A program made the translations under genes and the position numbers. This document shows, piece by piece, positions 1 to 8,652 of a stretch of DNA of 20,818 bases. The stretch is from Streptomyces katrae (GTDB lineage: Bacteria > Actinomycetota > Actinomycetes > Streptomycetales > Streptomycetaceae): positions 1 to 20,818 of the forward strand of contig NZ_JZWV01000178.1 in assembly GCF_000966975.1 (NCBI RefSeq), in the 5' to 3' direction. Every line of letters starts with the position of its first letter. Positions within the stretch are counted from its first letter, which is position 1. The notes beneath the pieces are model-generated. The model was not told the DNA's origin, did not search any database, and saw only the letters and a list, made by a program, of their open reading frames with translations.

Positions 1-737
1 GTGCGGCGGGGCGGGCGGGTGGTGTCGGGGGCCGCCTCCGGGACGGCCTCCGCCTCCGCGCCCGGGCGGACGCGGGGGGCCGGGGCGCCCTCGCGCGGGG
101 TGCGGGCCGCCGCGCCGGCGGCACGGGGGGTGCGGGCCGGGCGGGCCGGGGCAGGGGGGAGCTGGCCCTTGAGGGGGCCCCACTCGTTCGGGTCCGGGAC
201 GCCGGGCGGAAGCATCTGGCGGCGCTTGGGCGCGTCCGGGTCGTGCGCCTCGCCCGGCTCCTTGGCGCCGGGCCACGCCTTGGCGACCCGGGCCGCCAGG
301 ACGAAGTCCTTGCGCAGCGGGTGGCCCTCGAAGTTCTCGGGCAGGAGGAGGTGGACGAGGTTCGGGTGGTCGGTGAAGGTCACGCCGAACATCTCGTACG
401 TCTCGCGCTCGTGCCAGGCGGCTCCCGCGTAGACGGCGACGGCCGACGGGAGGGACGGGGAGGCGTGCGGGACGGTCGTGCGGAGCAGGAGGCGGCGGAC
501 ACGGCCGCCCTCCAGGGCGACGACGTGCGCGCAGATCCGGAAGCCGGTGCCCGGCTCGTCGACGGCGCTCAGCCAGTCGAAGAAGGTGCAGCCCAGCTTG
601 TCGCGGGCGATCTCCAGCGAAGCGATCCAGGATCCGGCCGGGACGTCCACCGTGAGGACGTCGTACGCGACGGAGGCCACGGCCTCGGCGCCGAAGACGG
701 TCGGGGCCGCGTCGGGGAGGGAGTCGTAGAGGTTCAC
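1..737 (-). CDS. nuoC: NADH-quinone oxidoreductase subunit C (3' end outside window)
   Basis: This is the 30-kDa-type peripheral-arm subunit of respiratory complex I, which links the quinone-reducing subunits to the rest of the arm. About 245 codons are present and no stop is reached at the left edge. The family signature is clear: an [10 protein letters not shown] segment near residues 112-121, then [11 protein letters not shown] and EGHPLRKDF. The GTG start at 737 overlaps the nuoB stop in a GTGA (4 bp), which implies translational coupling. After the conserved core (about residue 180) the protein becomes a Pro/Ala/Arg-rich, probably disordered tail of more than 60 residues, unusual for a stand-alone NuoC. 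It could be a linker to more coding sequence off the edge. The family call is secure; the true C-terminus is not visible. Confidence 0.93.
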   Translation of the reverse strand, partial: MNLYDSLPDAAPTVFGAEAVASVAYDVLTVDVPAGSWIASLEIARDKLGCTFFDWLSAVDEPGTGFRICAHVVALEGGRVRRLLLRTTVPHASPSLPSAVAVYAGAAWHERETYEMFGVTFTDHPNLVHLLLPENFEGHPLRKDFVLAARVAKAWPGAKEPGEAHDPDAPKRRQMLPPGVPDPNEWGPLKGQLPPAPARPARTPRAAGAAARTPREGAPAPRVRPGAEAEAVPEAAPDTTRPPRR

Positions 738-1336
738 GCGCCGGCCCCCGGGGCGGGCGGGGGCGTGACCAGTCCGCTGGTGAGCTGCGCGACGGACGGC
801 CGGTCCGCGTACCGCTCGGCCAGCGACTCCCGGGCGATCTTCTCCTGGAGCTTGAGGATGCCCTGCAGCAGCGCCTCGGGGCGCGGCGGGCAGCCGGGCA
901 CGTAGACGTCGACGGGGATGATCTGGTCGACGCCCTTGGTGACCGAGTACGAGTCCCAGTACGGGCCGCCGCAGTTGGAGCAGGCGCCGAAGGAGATGAC
1001 GTACTTCGGCTCGGGCATCTGCTCGTAGAGCCGCTTGACGGCCGGGGCCATCTTGTCCGTCACCGTGCCCGAGACGATCATCAGGTCGGCCTGGCGCGGG
1101 CCCGGCGCGAACGGGATGACACCCAGGCGGATGAAGTCGTGACGGGCCATGGACGCGGCGATGAACTCGATCGCGCAGCAGGCGAGCCCGAAGTTGAAGA
1201 CCCACAGGCTGTAGCGGCGGCCCCAGTTCAGGACCACCTTCATCGGCTCGGGGGCCAGACGGGAGAGGACCCCCAGGCGCCTGGGTTCCGGGAGGGAAAC
1301 GGGCTCCGGGGTCACGGCGGCCGGTGTCACGTCCAT
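734..1336 (-). CDS. nuoB: NADH-quinone oxidoreductase subunit B (N2 cluster subunit)
   Basis: This 200-residue subunit carries the terminal [4Fe-4S] cluster N2, which passes electrons to quinone. The expected ligands are Cys53 and Cys54 (in GLACCAIEF), Cys119 (GACSNC) and Cys149 (VPGCPPRPE). A further cysteine, Cys122, sits where most NuoB proteins have Ser or Gly (CSNCGGPYW rather than CANSGGMY). The ATG at 1336 is chosen because homology starts soon after it and the longer upstream frame lies inside nuoA. It overlaps the end of nuoA by 10 bp, with an AAGGGC site upstream, and its stop overlaps the nuoC start. The sequence style differs from ordinary NADH-linked NuoB and recalls the second complex I set of streptomycetes; that assignment is from memory. 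Confidence 0.96.
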   Translation of the reverse strand: MDVTPAAVTPEPVSLPEPRRLGVLSRLAPEPMKVVLNWGRRYSLWVFNFGLACCAIEFIAASMARHDFIRLGVIPFAPGPRQADLMIVSGTVTDKMAPAVKRLYEQMPEPKYVISFGACSNCGGPYWDSYSVTKGVDQIIPVDVYVPGCPPRPEALLQGILKLQEKIARESLAERYADRPSVAQLTSGLVTPPPAPGAGA

Positions 1337-1734
1337 TCGAGGACGCCCTTCTTGTACGCGTAGAGCAGGCCGACGGCCAGGAATCCCAGGAAGACGAACA
1401 TCTCCACCAGGGTCGTGGCTCCGTAGCCGGCGGCGGCGAACACCGTCGCCCACGGGAAGAGGAAGATCGAGTCGACGGCGAAGATGACGTAGAGGAAGGC
1501 GTAGACGTAGTAGCGGACCTGGGTGTGCGCCCAGCCCTCTCCCACGGGGTCCACACCGCACTCGTACGTCAGCAGCTTCTCGGGGGTCGGGACCACGGGC
1601 CGCAGCAGGCGGCCGGCGCCGAAGGCCACGGCGACGAAGAGCACGCCGAGGACGGCGAGCAGGCCGACGACCGAATAGCTGTGGAAGTAGTCCGCGGCGG
1701 TCACGGCCCCGGTCGATACCGTTGGTTCGGGCAC
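1327..1734 (-). CDS. nuoA: NADH-quinone oxidoreductase subunit A
   Basis: This small membrane subunit of complex I forms part of the quinone-access region with NuoJ, NuoK and NuoH. Three hydrophobic helices are visible, with the conserved YECGVDP loop after the first and [14 protein letters not shown]...FLFPWA in the second. The usual FDVE of helix 2 reads FAVD, so the first acid is lost and the second is Asp. I chose the GTG at 1734 (135 residues) because AGGA lies 6 nt upstream. An in-frame GTG at 1758 would add eight residues but has no visible ribosome site. It is the first gene of a tightly overlapping nuoA-B-C run and divergent from the kinase genes. Confidence 0.93.
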   Translation of the reverse strand: MPEPTVSTGAVTAADYFHSYSVVGLLAVLGVLFVAVAFGAGRLLRPVVPTPEKLLTYECGVDPVGEGWAHTQVRYYVYAFLYVIFAVDSIFLFPWATVFAAAGYGATTLVEMFVFLGFLAVGLLYAYKKGVLEWT

Positions 1735-1791
1735 GTCCGTTCCTCGCTCCTCGGCCACTGTCGACGTTCTCGTTGATCTGGTACGGACGGG

Positions 1792-1820
1792 AGTCTAGGC
1801 CCTGGTCCGCACAGGGTGGG
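1792..1820 (-). promoter_or_regulatory. Candidate nuoA promoter with operator over the -35 position
   Basis: Reading the minus strand, TAGACT (1797-1792) fits the Streptomyces -10 consensus (TAGRRT). Seventeen bases upstream, the -35 position (1820-1815) reads CCCACC, a poor match, and it falls inside the GGTGGGGTTACCCCCC element. A good -10 with a poor, palindrome-covered -35 is the pattern expected of an activator-dependent promoter. The start site and the activator are inferred. Confidence 0.45.
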
Positions 1821-1830
1821 GTTACCCCCC
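1815..1830. promoter_or_regulatory. Palindromic element, copy 1 (nuoA / first kinase intergenic)
   Basis: GGTGGGGTTACCCCCC contains GGGGT-T-ACCCC, an inverted repeat with a one-base centre. It lies in the divergent region, about 60 bp before the first kinase ATG and about 80 bp before the nuoA start. The same string, with one extra A at the centre, precedes the second kinase gene. It is a candidate operator for the adjacent response regulator or another factor shared by these genes. Confidence 0.5.
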
Positions 1831-1889
1831 GTTTACTCCCGCCTGGTCACCCCATGGCTTTGCCGGGGTGCAATTGGCAGGCTGGCCGC

Positions 1890-3035
1890 ATGACCGCGAA
1901 CGATCATGCCCCCGCCCTTCCTCCCGTCCGTCCCGCTTTTGACGGGGTCACGTGGAAGGAGATCGCCTACCTGCTGACCAATCTGCCGGTGGCGTTGATC
2001 GGTTTTGTTTACACGGTTGTCATGCTTGCGACGGCCGGCGGGCTGGCCGTGACGGTGGTCGGGCTGCCGGTGCTGGTGGTCGGCCTGTATCTGTCCCGGC
2101 TGCTGGGGAAGCTCGAACGCGGACGGGCGCGGGCCCTGCTGGGTGTGCGGGTCGACGAGCCGAGTGCGCTGCCGGGGCCGAGCCGCTCCGGCGGGTTCTT
2201 CCCCTGGCTGTGGGCGGGGATCAAGGACCCGGTGGCGTGGCGGACCGTGCTGTTCGAGCTGGTCCGGCTGCCCTGGGGGGTGCTGACCTTCAGTATCGCC
2301 CTGGTGGGGCTGTTCGTGCTGTGGCCGGTGCTGCCGTATGTCGTCCGGCTGCTCGCGAACCTCGACCGCCTGATGGTACGGGGTCTGCTGTCGCCCTCCG
2401 ACGGGCTGGAGCGGCGGATCGCCGAGCTGGAGTCGGGGCGCGGGGTGGTCGTGGACACGGCGGCGGCCGACCTGCGGCGGATCGAACGGGACCTGCACGA
2501 CGGGGCGCAGGCGCGGCTGGTGGCGCTGGCGATGGGGCTGGGCCTGGCCAAGGAGAAGCTGCTGGAGGACCCCGAGGGTGCGGCGGCGATGGTCGACGAG
2601 GCGCACGGGGAGGTCAAGCTCGCCCTGCAGGAGCTGCGGGACCTGGCACGGGGGATCCATCCGGCGGTGCTGACCGACCGGGGGCTGGACGCGGCGCTGT
2701 CGGCGGTGGCGGCGCGGTGCCTGGTGCCGGTGAAGGTGTCGGTGCGGCTGGAGGAGCGGCCGGCGGAGGCGATCGAGGGGATCGCGTACTTCGTGGTGTC
2801 GGAGCTGCTGCAGAACGTGAGCAAGCACGCGCAGGCGCGGGGTGCGGGGGTCGAGGTGTGGCGGGAGGGGGCGCGGCTGCTGATCCGCGTCGCCGATGAC
2901 GGGGTGTCCGGGGGGAGCGGGCTGGCGGGGCTCGCGGAGCGGGTGCGGGCCGTTGACGGGGGGTTCGTGGTGGAGTCCGCCGTGGGGGCGGGGACGGTGG
3001 TGGTGGCGGAGTTGCCGTGGCGCTCGCGCGGCTGA
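1890..3035 (+). CDS. Membrane sensor histidine kinase (sensor domain + HisKA_3), first of two
   Basis: This is a 381-residue sensor kinase of the NarL/DesK-type class. The N-terminal half is hydrophobic, with two helix pairs (about residues 25-75 and 125-165), and resembles the 'putative sensor' membrane domain common in Streptomyces. The phosphorylated His203 lies in ERDLHDGAQARL. The ATP-binding domain has N309 in LLQNVSKHA, D336-D337-G338, and an intact GGSGLAGLAERV lid segment, so it looks catalytically complete. The ATG at 1890 is chosen because homology begins soon after it and GGCAGG lies upstream; an ATG at 1854 has no ribosome site. It is followed by a closely related kinase and a LuxR-type regulator, its likely partner. 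The signal sensed cannot be read from sequence. Confidence 0.92.
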   Translation: MTANDHAPALPPVRPAFDGVTWKEIAYLLTNLPVALIGFVYTVVMLATAGGLAVTVVGLPVLVVGLYLSRLLGKLERGRARALLGVRVDEPSALPGPSRSGGFFPWLWAGIKDPVAWRTVLFELVRLPWGVLTFSIALVGLFVLWPVLPYVVRLLANLDRLMVRGLLSPSDGLERRIAELESGRGVVVDTAAADLRRIERDLHDGAQARLVALAMGLGLAKEKLLEDPEGAAAMVDEAHGEVKLALQELRDLARGIHPAVLTDRGLDAALSAVAARCLVPVKVSVRLEERPAEAIEGIAYFVVSELLQNVSKHAQARGAGVEVWREGARLLIRVADDGVSGGSGLAGLAERVRAVDGGFVVESAVGAGTVVVAELPWRSRG

Positions 3036-3100
3036 GGGGGCTGCCGTTCCGCGGGGCGGGGTCGTCCGGGGGTGCGGGTGCCGCTGCGCGGAGCCGTGTG

Positions 3101-3117
3101 GGTGGGGTTAACCCCCC
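3101..3117. promoter_or_regulatory. Palindromic element, copy 2 (before second kinase)
   Basis: GGTGGGGTTAACCCCCC contains the perfect palindrome GGGGTTAACCCC (3104-3115). It lies about 93 bp before the second kinase ATG. It has the same orientation and flanking GGT...CC as copy 1 and differs only by one central A. The surrounding 174 bp between the kinases show no other clear signal. Confidence 0.5.
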
Positions 3118-3209
3118 TGATGGGACGCCGACCCGCCGGATGGTTCGGGGGCAGGGGGGCGGCGGAGGGTGGAGGGGTTGGCGAACGGGATGAAGGGTGG
3201 GTCGGGAGC

Positions 3210-4499
3210 ATGGCGGAGGTTCGGGATGTGGTGTGGGCGCCCGTGGCCGGGCGGACCTGGCGGGGGTTGTTGTATCTGGTCGTCGGGCTGCCGCTGAGCT
3301 GTGTGTACTTCGGGCTCGCCATCGCCGGGCTGGCCACTGGGGCCGGGCTGCTCGTGACCTTCGTCGGGGTGCCCGTGCTGGCCGGGGTGCTCGCCATGTG
3401 CCGGGGGTTCGGGATCGTGGAGCGGGCCCGGGTGCGGGGGCTGCTGCGGGTGCCGGTGCGTGATCCGGCGCCGGTGCGGGCGGGGAAACCGGGGGTGCCG
3501 GCCGCGCTGGGGGCGTTGCTGAAGAGCGGCAGCGCCTGGCGGCACGTGCTGTACTCGGTGATCCACTTTCCCTGGGCGCTGTTCGCCTTCTGTCTCGCGC
3601 TCACGCTCTGGGGCTACGGGTGGAGCATGCTGCTGTACCCGCTGTGGTTCTGGGTCTTCCCGGCCTTCACCGACCAGCCGGGGCTCCAGCTGTTCCAGAA
3701 CGGCGACTACACCTTCTACCTCGATTCGCCGCTGACCATCGCCGCCGCGAGCGCACTCGGGCTGGTCTTCACCCTGACCGCCCCCTGGGTCGTCCGCGGC
3801 CTGGTGGCCGTCGACCGGGTGCTGGTCACTGGCCTGCTGGGCCGGTCCCGGCTCGACGACCGGGTCAGTGAGCTGGAGTCCGGCCGCGGGGTGGTCGTCG
3901 ACACCGCCGCGGCCGACCTGCGGCGCATCGAGCGGGAGCTGCACGACGGGGCCCAGGCGCGCCTGGCGGCGCTGGCCATGGACCTCGGGCTGGCGAAGGA
4001 GAAGCTGGCCGAGGACCCGCGGGCCGCCGCCCGGATGGTGGACGAGGCGCACGGGGAGGTCAAGGTCGCCCTGCGGGAGCTGCGGGACCTGGCGCGGGGG
4101 ATCCACCCCGCCGTGCTGACCGACCGGGGGCTGGACGCGGCGCTGTCGGCGGTGGCGGCGCGGTGCGCCGTCCCGGTGCGGGTGGAGGTGGACCTGCCGG
4201 CCCGGCCCGCTCCGGCGATCGAGGGGATCGCGTACTTCACCGTGTCCGAGCTGCTGCGGAACGTCCGCGGGCACGCGGGGGCGCGGAGCGCCGGCGTGGA
4301 CGTGTGGAGGTCCGGGCAGCGGCTGATGATCCGGGTCGCGGACGACGGCCACGGCGGAGACGCCGCCTCCGGTGGGACGGCGCTGCCGGCCGGGCTCGCG
4401 GAGCGGCTGGACGCGATGGACGGCGTGCTGGTCGTGGACTCGGCGGAGGGCCGGGGCACGGTGGTCACGGCCGAGCTCCCCTGGCGGGACGCCCCCTAG
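3210..4499 (+). CDS. Membrane sensor histidine kinase paralogue with damaged ATP site, second of two
   Basis: This 429-residue protein is a paralogue of the kinase just upstream. The stretch from ELESGRGVVVDTAAADLRRIER to ALSAVAARC is almost identical in both, so they arose by duplication. The phospho-accepting His245 is present (ERELHDGAQARL). The N box keeps N351 but reads NVRGHAGA, losing the usual lysine. After D378-D379-G380 a short insertion replaces the glycine-rich lid segment: GGTALPAGLAERL instead of GGSGLAGLAERV. ATP binding may therefore be weak or absent. The membrane half carries an extra extracellular-looking segment (about residues 160-180, with FQNGDYTFYLDSP) that the first kinase lacks. 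The ATG at 3210 fits the start of homology; AAGGGTGGG lies upstream. It could be a phospho-acceptor or heterodimer partner of the first kinase. Confidence 0.9.
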   Translation: MAEVRDVVWAPVAGRTWRGLLYLVVGLPLSCVYFGLAIAGLATGAGLLVTFVGVPVLAGVLAMCRGFGIVERARVRGLLRVPVRDPAPVRAGKPGVPAALGALLKSGSAWRHVLYSVIHFPWALFAFCLALTLWGYGWSMLLYPLWFWVFPAFTDQPGLQLFQNGDYTFYLDSPLTIAAASALGLVFTLTAPWVVRGLVAVDRVLVTGLLGRSRLDDRVSELESGRGVVVDTAAADLRRIERELHDGAQARLAALAMDLGLAKEKLAEDPRAAARMVDEAHGEVKVALRELRDLARGIHPAVLTDRGLDAALSAVAARCAVPVRVEVDLPARPAPAIEGIAYFTVSELLRNVRGHAGARSAGVDVWRSGQRLMIRVADDGHGGDAASGGTALPAGLAERLDAMDGVLVVDSAEGRGTVVTAELPWRDAP

Positions 4500-4534
4500 C
4501 CCCGTCAGCCTTGGGCGCGCGGGGCCCGTCCTTG

Positions 4535-4571
4535 ATCCCAGCCGGACCGGAATCGGAGGTTCGGCTGGGAT
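4535..4571. other. Stem-loop between second kinase and response regulator
   Basis: ATCCCAGCCGGACC (4535-4548) pairs with GGTTCGGCTGGGAT (4558-4571), a 14-bp stem (13 Watson-Crick pairs and one G-U) with a 9-nt loop. It may end or attenuate kinase transcription before the regulator gene, or bind a protein. No T tract follows. A perfect palindrome, TGGCATGCCA (4575-4584), lies immediately after it. Confidence 0.5.
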
Positions 4572-4616
4572 GCTTGGCATGCCAGGTGGGTATGCGAGTG
4601 GCGGGAGCTTCACAAC

Positions 4617-5288
4617 GTGGAAAACAGGGTGCGGGTCGTCATCGCCGAGGATTCAGTGCTGCTCCGTGAGGGCCTGACCAGGCTGCTGACCGACCGGGGG
4701 CATGACGTCGTGGCGGGCGTCGGGGACGCGGAAGCCCTGATCAAGACGGTGGGGGACCTGGCGGCCGAGGGGGCGCTGCCGGACGTGGTGGTGGCCGACG
4801 TACGGATGCCGCCGACCCACACCGACGAGGGCGTACGGGCCGCCGTTCAGCTGCGGCGCGACCATCCGGGGATCGGGGTGCTCGTGCTGTCGCAGTACGT
4901 GGAGGAGCAGTACGCCACCGAACTGCTGGCCGGTTCCAGCACCGGGGTGGGGTATCTGCTGAAGGACCGCGTGGCCGATGTGCGGGAGTTCCTCGACGCC
5001 GTCGTCCGGGTGGCGCAGGGCGGTACGGCCCTGGATCCCGAGGTGGTGGCGCAGCTGCTGGGCCGCAGCCGCAAGCAGGACGTCCTGGCGGGGCTGACCC
5101 CGCGCGAGCGCGAGGTGCTCGGACTGATGGCGGAGGGACGGACGAATTCCGCTGTGGCCAGGCAGCTCGTGGTGAGTGACGGGGCCGTGGAGAAGCACGT
5201 CAGCAATATCTTCATGAAGCTGGGCCTGTCTCCGAGTGACGGGGATCACCGGCGTGTACTGGCTGTTCTGACCTACCTCAGGTCTTGA
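4617..5288 (+). CDS. NarL/FixJ-family response regulator
   Basis: This is a 223-residue DNA-binding response regulator. The receiver domain (about residues 4-125) has the acidic pair E11-D12, the phosphorylated Asp61 in VVVADVRMP, Ser92 and Lys116 (YLLKDR). A LuxR-type helix-turn-helix follows at about 157-203 ([15 protein letters not shown]...[14 protein letters not shown]). The GTG at 4617 has GGGAG about 9 nt upstream. It is encoded 117 bp after the second kinase, in the same direction, and is the natural target of the first kinase and perhaps both. The stem-loop in the gap suggests expression partly separate from the kinases. Plausible targets are the neighbouring nuo and kor genes and the kinase genes with the shared palindrome; that is inference. 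Confidence 0.95.
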   Translation: MENRVRVVIAEDSVLLREGLTRLLTDRGHDVVAGVGDAEALIKTVGDLAAEGALPDVVVADVRMPPTHTDEGVRAAVQLRRDHPGIGVLVLSQYVEEQYATELLAGSSTGVGYLLKDRVADVREFLDAVVRVAQGGTALDPEVVAQLLGRSRKQDVLAGLTPREREVLGLMAEGRTNSAVARQLVVSDGAVEKHVSNIFMKLGLSPSDGDHRRVLAVLTYLRS

Positions 5289-5311
5289 TCGACTGAGAGT
5301 CTGTCAGTCGG

Positions 5312-5337
5312 GTCGCGCGGCGCCGCCGCCGCGCGAC
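5312..5337 (+). terminator. Hairpin terminator after response regulator
   Basis: GTCGCGCGGCG (5312-5322) and CGCCGCGCGAC (5327-5337) form a perfect 11-bp stem with a 4-nt loop, 24 bp after the regulator stop. There is no T tract, which is usual for Streptomyces. The remaining leader up to korA (5338-5490) has a small AT-rich island near 5346-5360 and a TGACGTCA palindrome at 5435-5442. I see no confident promoter there. Confidence 0.65.
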
Positions 5338-5499
5338 GGCCAGGTGATTTGGAATATTTCGAGTAGAGCACGACGTCTGTCGGAAAGACCGACCCGCGAG
5401 GGAAGGTCCAGAATGCGGGCGACCCAGGGACGGATGACGTCACGGACGTAGGGTTGGCCTTGGGAGTGAACGCCCGCGCCTCGAAGGAGGTCCAGTTCA

Positions 5500-7438
5500 G
5501 TGACCAGCCAGGTCAGTAGCCCGGCCGAGCAGGCCGACGGGGCCGGCGGGGCCATCGGTGAGCAGCGCAGCGCGCCTCAGCACGATGGAGCCGGCAAGGA
5601 GATCCGCCGTGTCGACCGGGTGATCATCCGTTTCGCGGGTGACTCGGGTGACGGTATGCAGCTGACGGGTGACCGTTTCACCTCGGAGACGGCGTCCTTC
5701 GGCAACGACCTCTCGACGCTGCCGAACTTCCCCGCCGAGATCCGCGCCCCCGCCGGGACCCTGCCCGGGGTGTCCTCGTTCCAGCTGCACTTCGCGGACC
5801 ACGACATCCTCACCCCCGGCGACGCACCGAACGTGCTGGTCGCGATGAACCCCGCCGCCCTCAAGGCCAACATCGCCGACGTCCCCCGCGGCGCGGAGAT
5901 CATCATCAACACGGACGAGTTCACCAAGCGTCCGATGGCCAAGGTCGGCTACGAGACCTCCCCGCTGGAAGACGGCTCCCTCGACGCCTACAGCATCCAC
6001 CAGGTACCGCTGACCACGCTCACGGTCGAGGCGCTCAAGGACTTCGGCCTCACCCGCAAGGAGGCCGAGCGCAGCAAGAACATGTTCGCGCTGGGCCTGC
6101 TGTCGTGGATGTACCACCGTCCCACGGAGGGCACGGAGTCGTTCCTGCGGCAGAAGTTCGCGAAGAAGCCGGAGATCGCCGAGGCGAACGTGGCCGCGTT
6201 CCGGGCGGGCTGGAACTTCGGCGAGACCACGGAGGACTTCGCCGTCTCCTACGAGGTCGCCCCCGCCACGAAGGCCTTCCCCACCGGCACCTACCGCAAC
6301 ATCTCCGGGAACCTGGCCCTGTCCTACGGGCTGATCACGGCGGCCCGCCAGGCCGATCTGCCGCTCTACCTGGGCTCCTACCCGATCACCCCGGCCTCCG
6401 ACATCCTGCACGAGCTGTCCAAGCACAAGAACTTCGGCGTGCGGACCTTCCAGGCCGAGGACGAGATCGCCGGCATCGGCGCAGCCCTGGGCGCCGCCTT
6501 CGGCGGGGCCCTGGGCGTGACCACGACCTCGGGCCCCGGCGTGGCCCTGAAGTCCGAGACCATCGGCCTGGCGGTCTCCCTGGAACTTCCCCTGCTCATC
6601 GTGGACATCCAGCGCGGCGGCCCCTCGACGGGTCTGCCGACCAAGACCGAGCAGGCGGACCTCCTGCAGGCCATGTACGGGCGCAACGGCGAGGCCCCCG
6701 TCCCCGTCGTCGCCCCGCGCACCCCCGCGGACTGCTTCGACGCCGCGCTCGACGCGGCCCGGATCGCCCTGACCTACCGCACACCGGTCTTCCTGCTCTC
6801 CGACGGCTACCTCGCCAACGGCTCCGAGCCCTGGCGGATCCCGGACGTCGCCGACCTGCCGGACCTGAGCGTGCAGTTCGCCACGGGCCCCAACCACGAG
6901 CTCGCCGACGGCACCGAGGTATTCTGGCCCTACAAGCGGGACCCGCAGACCCTCGCCCGCCCCTGGGCCGTCCCCGGCACCCCGGGCCTGGAACACCGCA
7001 TCGGCGGGATCGAGAAGCAGGACGGCACGGGCAACATCTCCTACGACCCGGCCAACCACGACCACATGGTCCGCACCCGCCAGGCCAAGATCGACGGCAT
7101 CCAGGTCCCCGACCTGGAAGTCGACGACCCCGACGGCGCACGGACCCTGGTCCTCGGCTGGGGTTCGACGTACGGGCCGATCACGGCCGCCGTCCGCCGG
7201 CTGCGCGCCACGGGGAGCCCCGTGGCACAGGCCCACCTACGCCATCTCAACCCCTTCCCGGGGAATCTCGGGGAGGTCCTGAAGCGTTACGACAAGGTAG
7301 TGGTGCCGGAGATGAACCTCGGACAGCTGGCCACCCTGATCCGGGCGAAGTACCTGGTCGACGCCCAGTCGTACAACCAGGTCAACGGAATGCCGTTCAA
7401 GGCGGAGCAGCTCGCGACGGTCCTCAAGGAGGCCATCA

Positions 7439-7446
<8 letters not shown>
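5500..7446 (+). CDS. korA: 2-oxoacid:ferredoxin oxidoreductase, fused gamma-alpha subunit
   Basis: This 648-residue subunit works with KorB to decarboxylate a 2-oxoacid (2-oxoglutarate in characterised mycobacterial relatives) to its acyl-CoA while reducing ferredoxin. The gamma domain comes first (about residues 38-230, starting VIIRFAGDSGDGMQLTG), and the alpha/pyrimidine domain follows with the YPITPAS motif at residues 294-300 and FQAEDEIAGIGAALGAAFGG. The length and gamma-alpha fusion match actinobacterial KorA. The GTG at 5500 has a near-perfect AAGGAGG site 9 nt upstream. The first 37 residues are a variable, Ala/Gly-rich leader. The stop overlaps the korB start by 8 bp (ATGACTGA). The preference for 2-oxoglutarate over pyruvate is assigned by family, not by visible residues. 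Confidence 0.93.
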
Positions 7447-8506
<1,060 letters not shown>

Positions 8507-8521
8507 ACCGAAGAAGGAAGA

Positions 8522-8567
8522 ACGACGAGGCCCGGATCCCGTACCCACGGGGTCCGGGCTTCGTCGT
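8522..8567 (+). terminator. Hairpin terminator after korB
   Basis: Arms at 8522-8542 and 8547-8567 match at 19 of 21 positions around a 4-nt ACCC loop. This strong stem begins 16 bp after the korB stop. No T tract follows. Confidence 0.8.
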
Positions 8568-8584
8568 ACCCGGACCCGAGGCAA

Positions 8585-8620
8585 GCACTTTCTAAAAGTT
8601 AGCGCTTTCTGTACGCTAGT
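8585..8620. promoter_or_regulatory. Promoter/operator region of the quinone reductase gene
   Basis: This is an AT-rich island in GC-rich DNA. It holds ACTTT-CTA-AAAGT (8587-8599, perfect arms) and TAGCG-N9-CGCTA (8600-8604 / 8614-8618). GCACTTTCT and GCGCTTTCT form an imperfect direct repeat 17 bp apart (8585, 8602). The island sits 33-68 bp before the gene's ATG. Stacked repeats suggest an operator, possibly for an HxlR/MarR-type redox repressor, but no such gene is in the window. Confidence 0.5.
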
Positions 8621-8652
8621 GAGTATCACCGCACCCACCACAGGAGCGCACC

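Noticed and set aside
1..180. A G/C-rich repeat or non-coding low-complexity region at the left edge
   Set aside because: Periodic GC content and an uninterrupted frame continuing from the NuoC core indicate a coding, Pro/Ala-rich tail.
2009..3604. A 531-codon open frame on the minus strand across both kinase genes
   Set aside because: It runs antisense to two clear kinases, is rich in Arg, Ser, Pro and Thr with no domain, and is the usual result of few stop codons in very GC-rich DNA.
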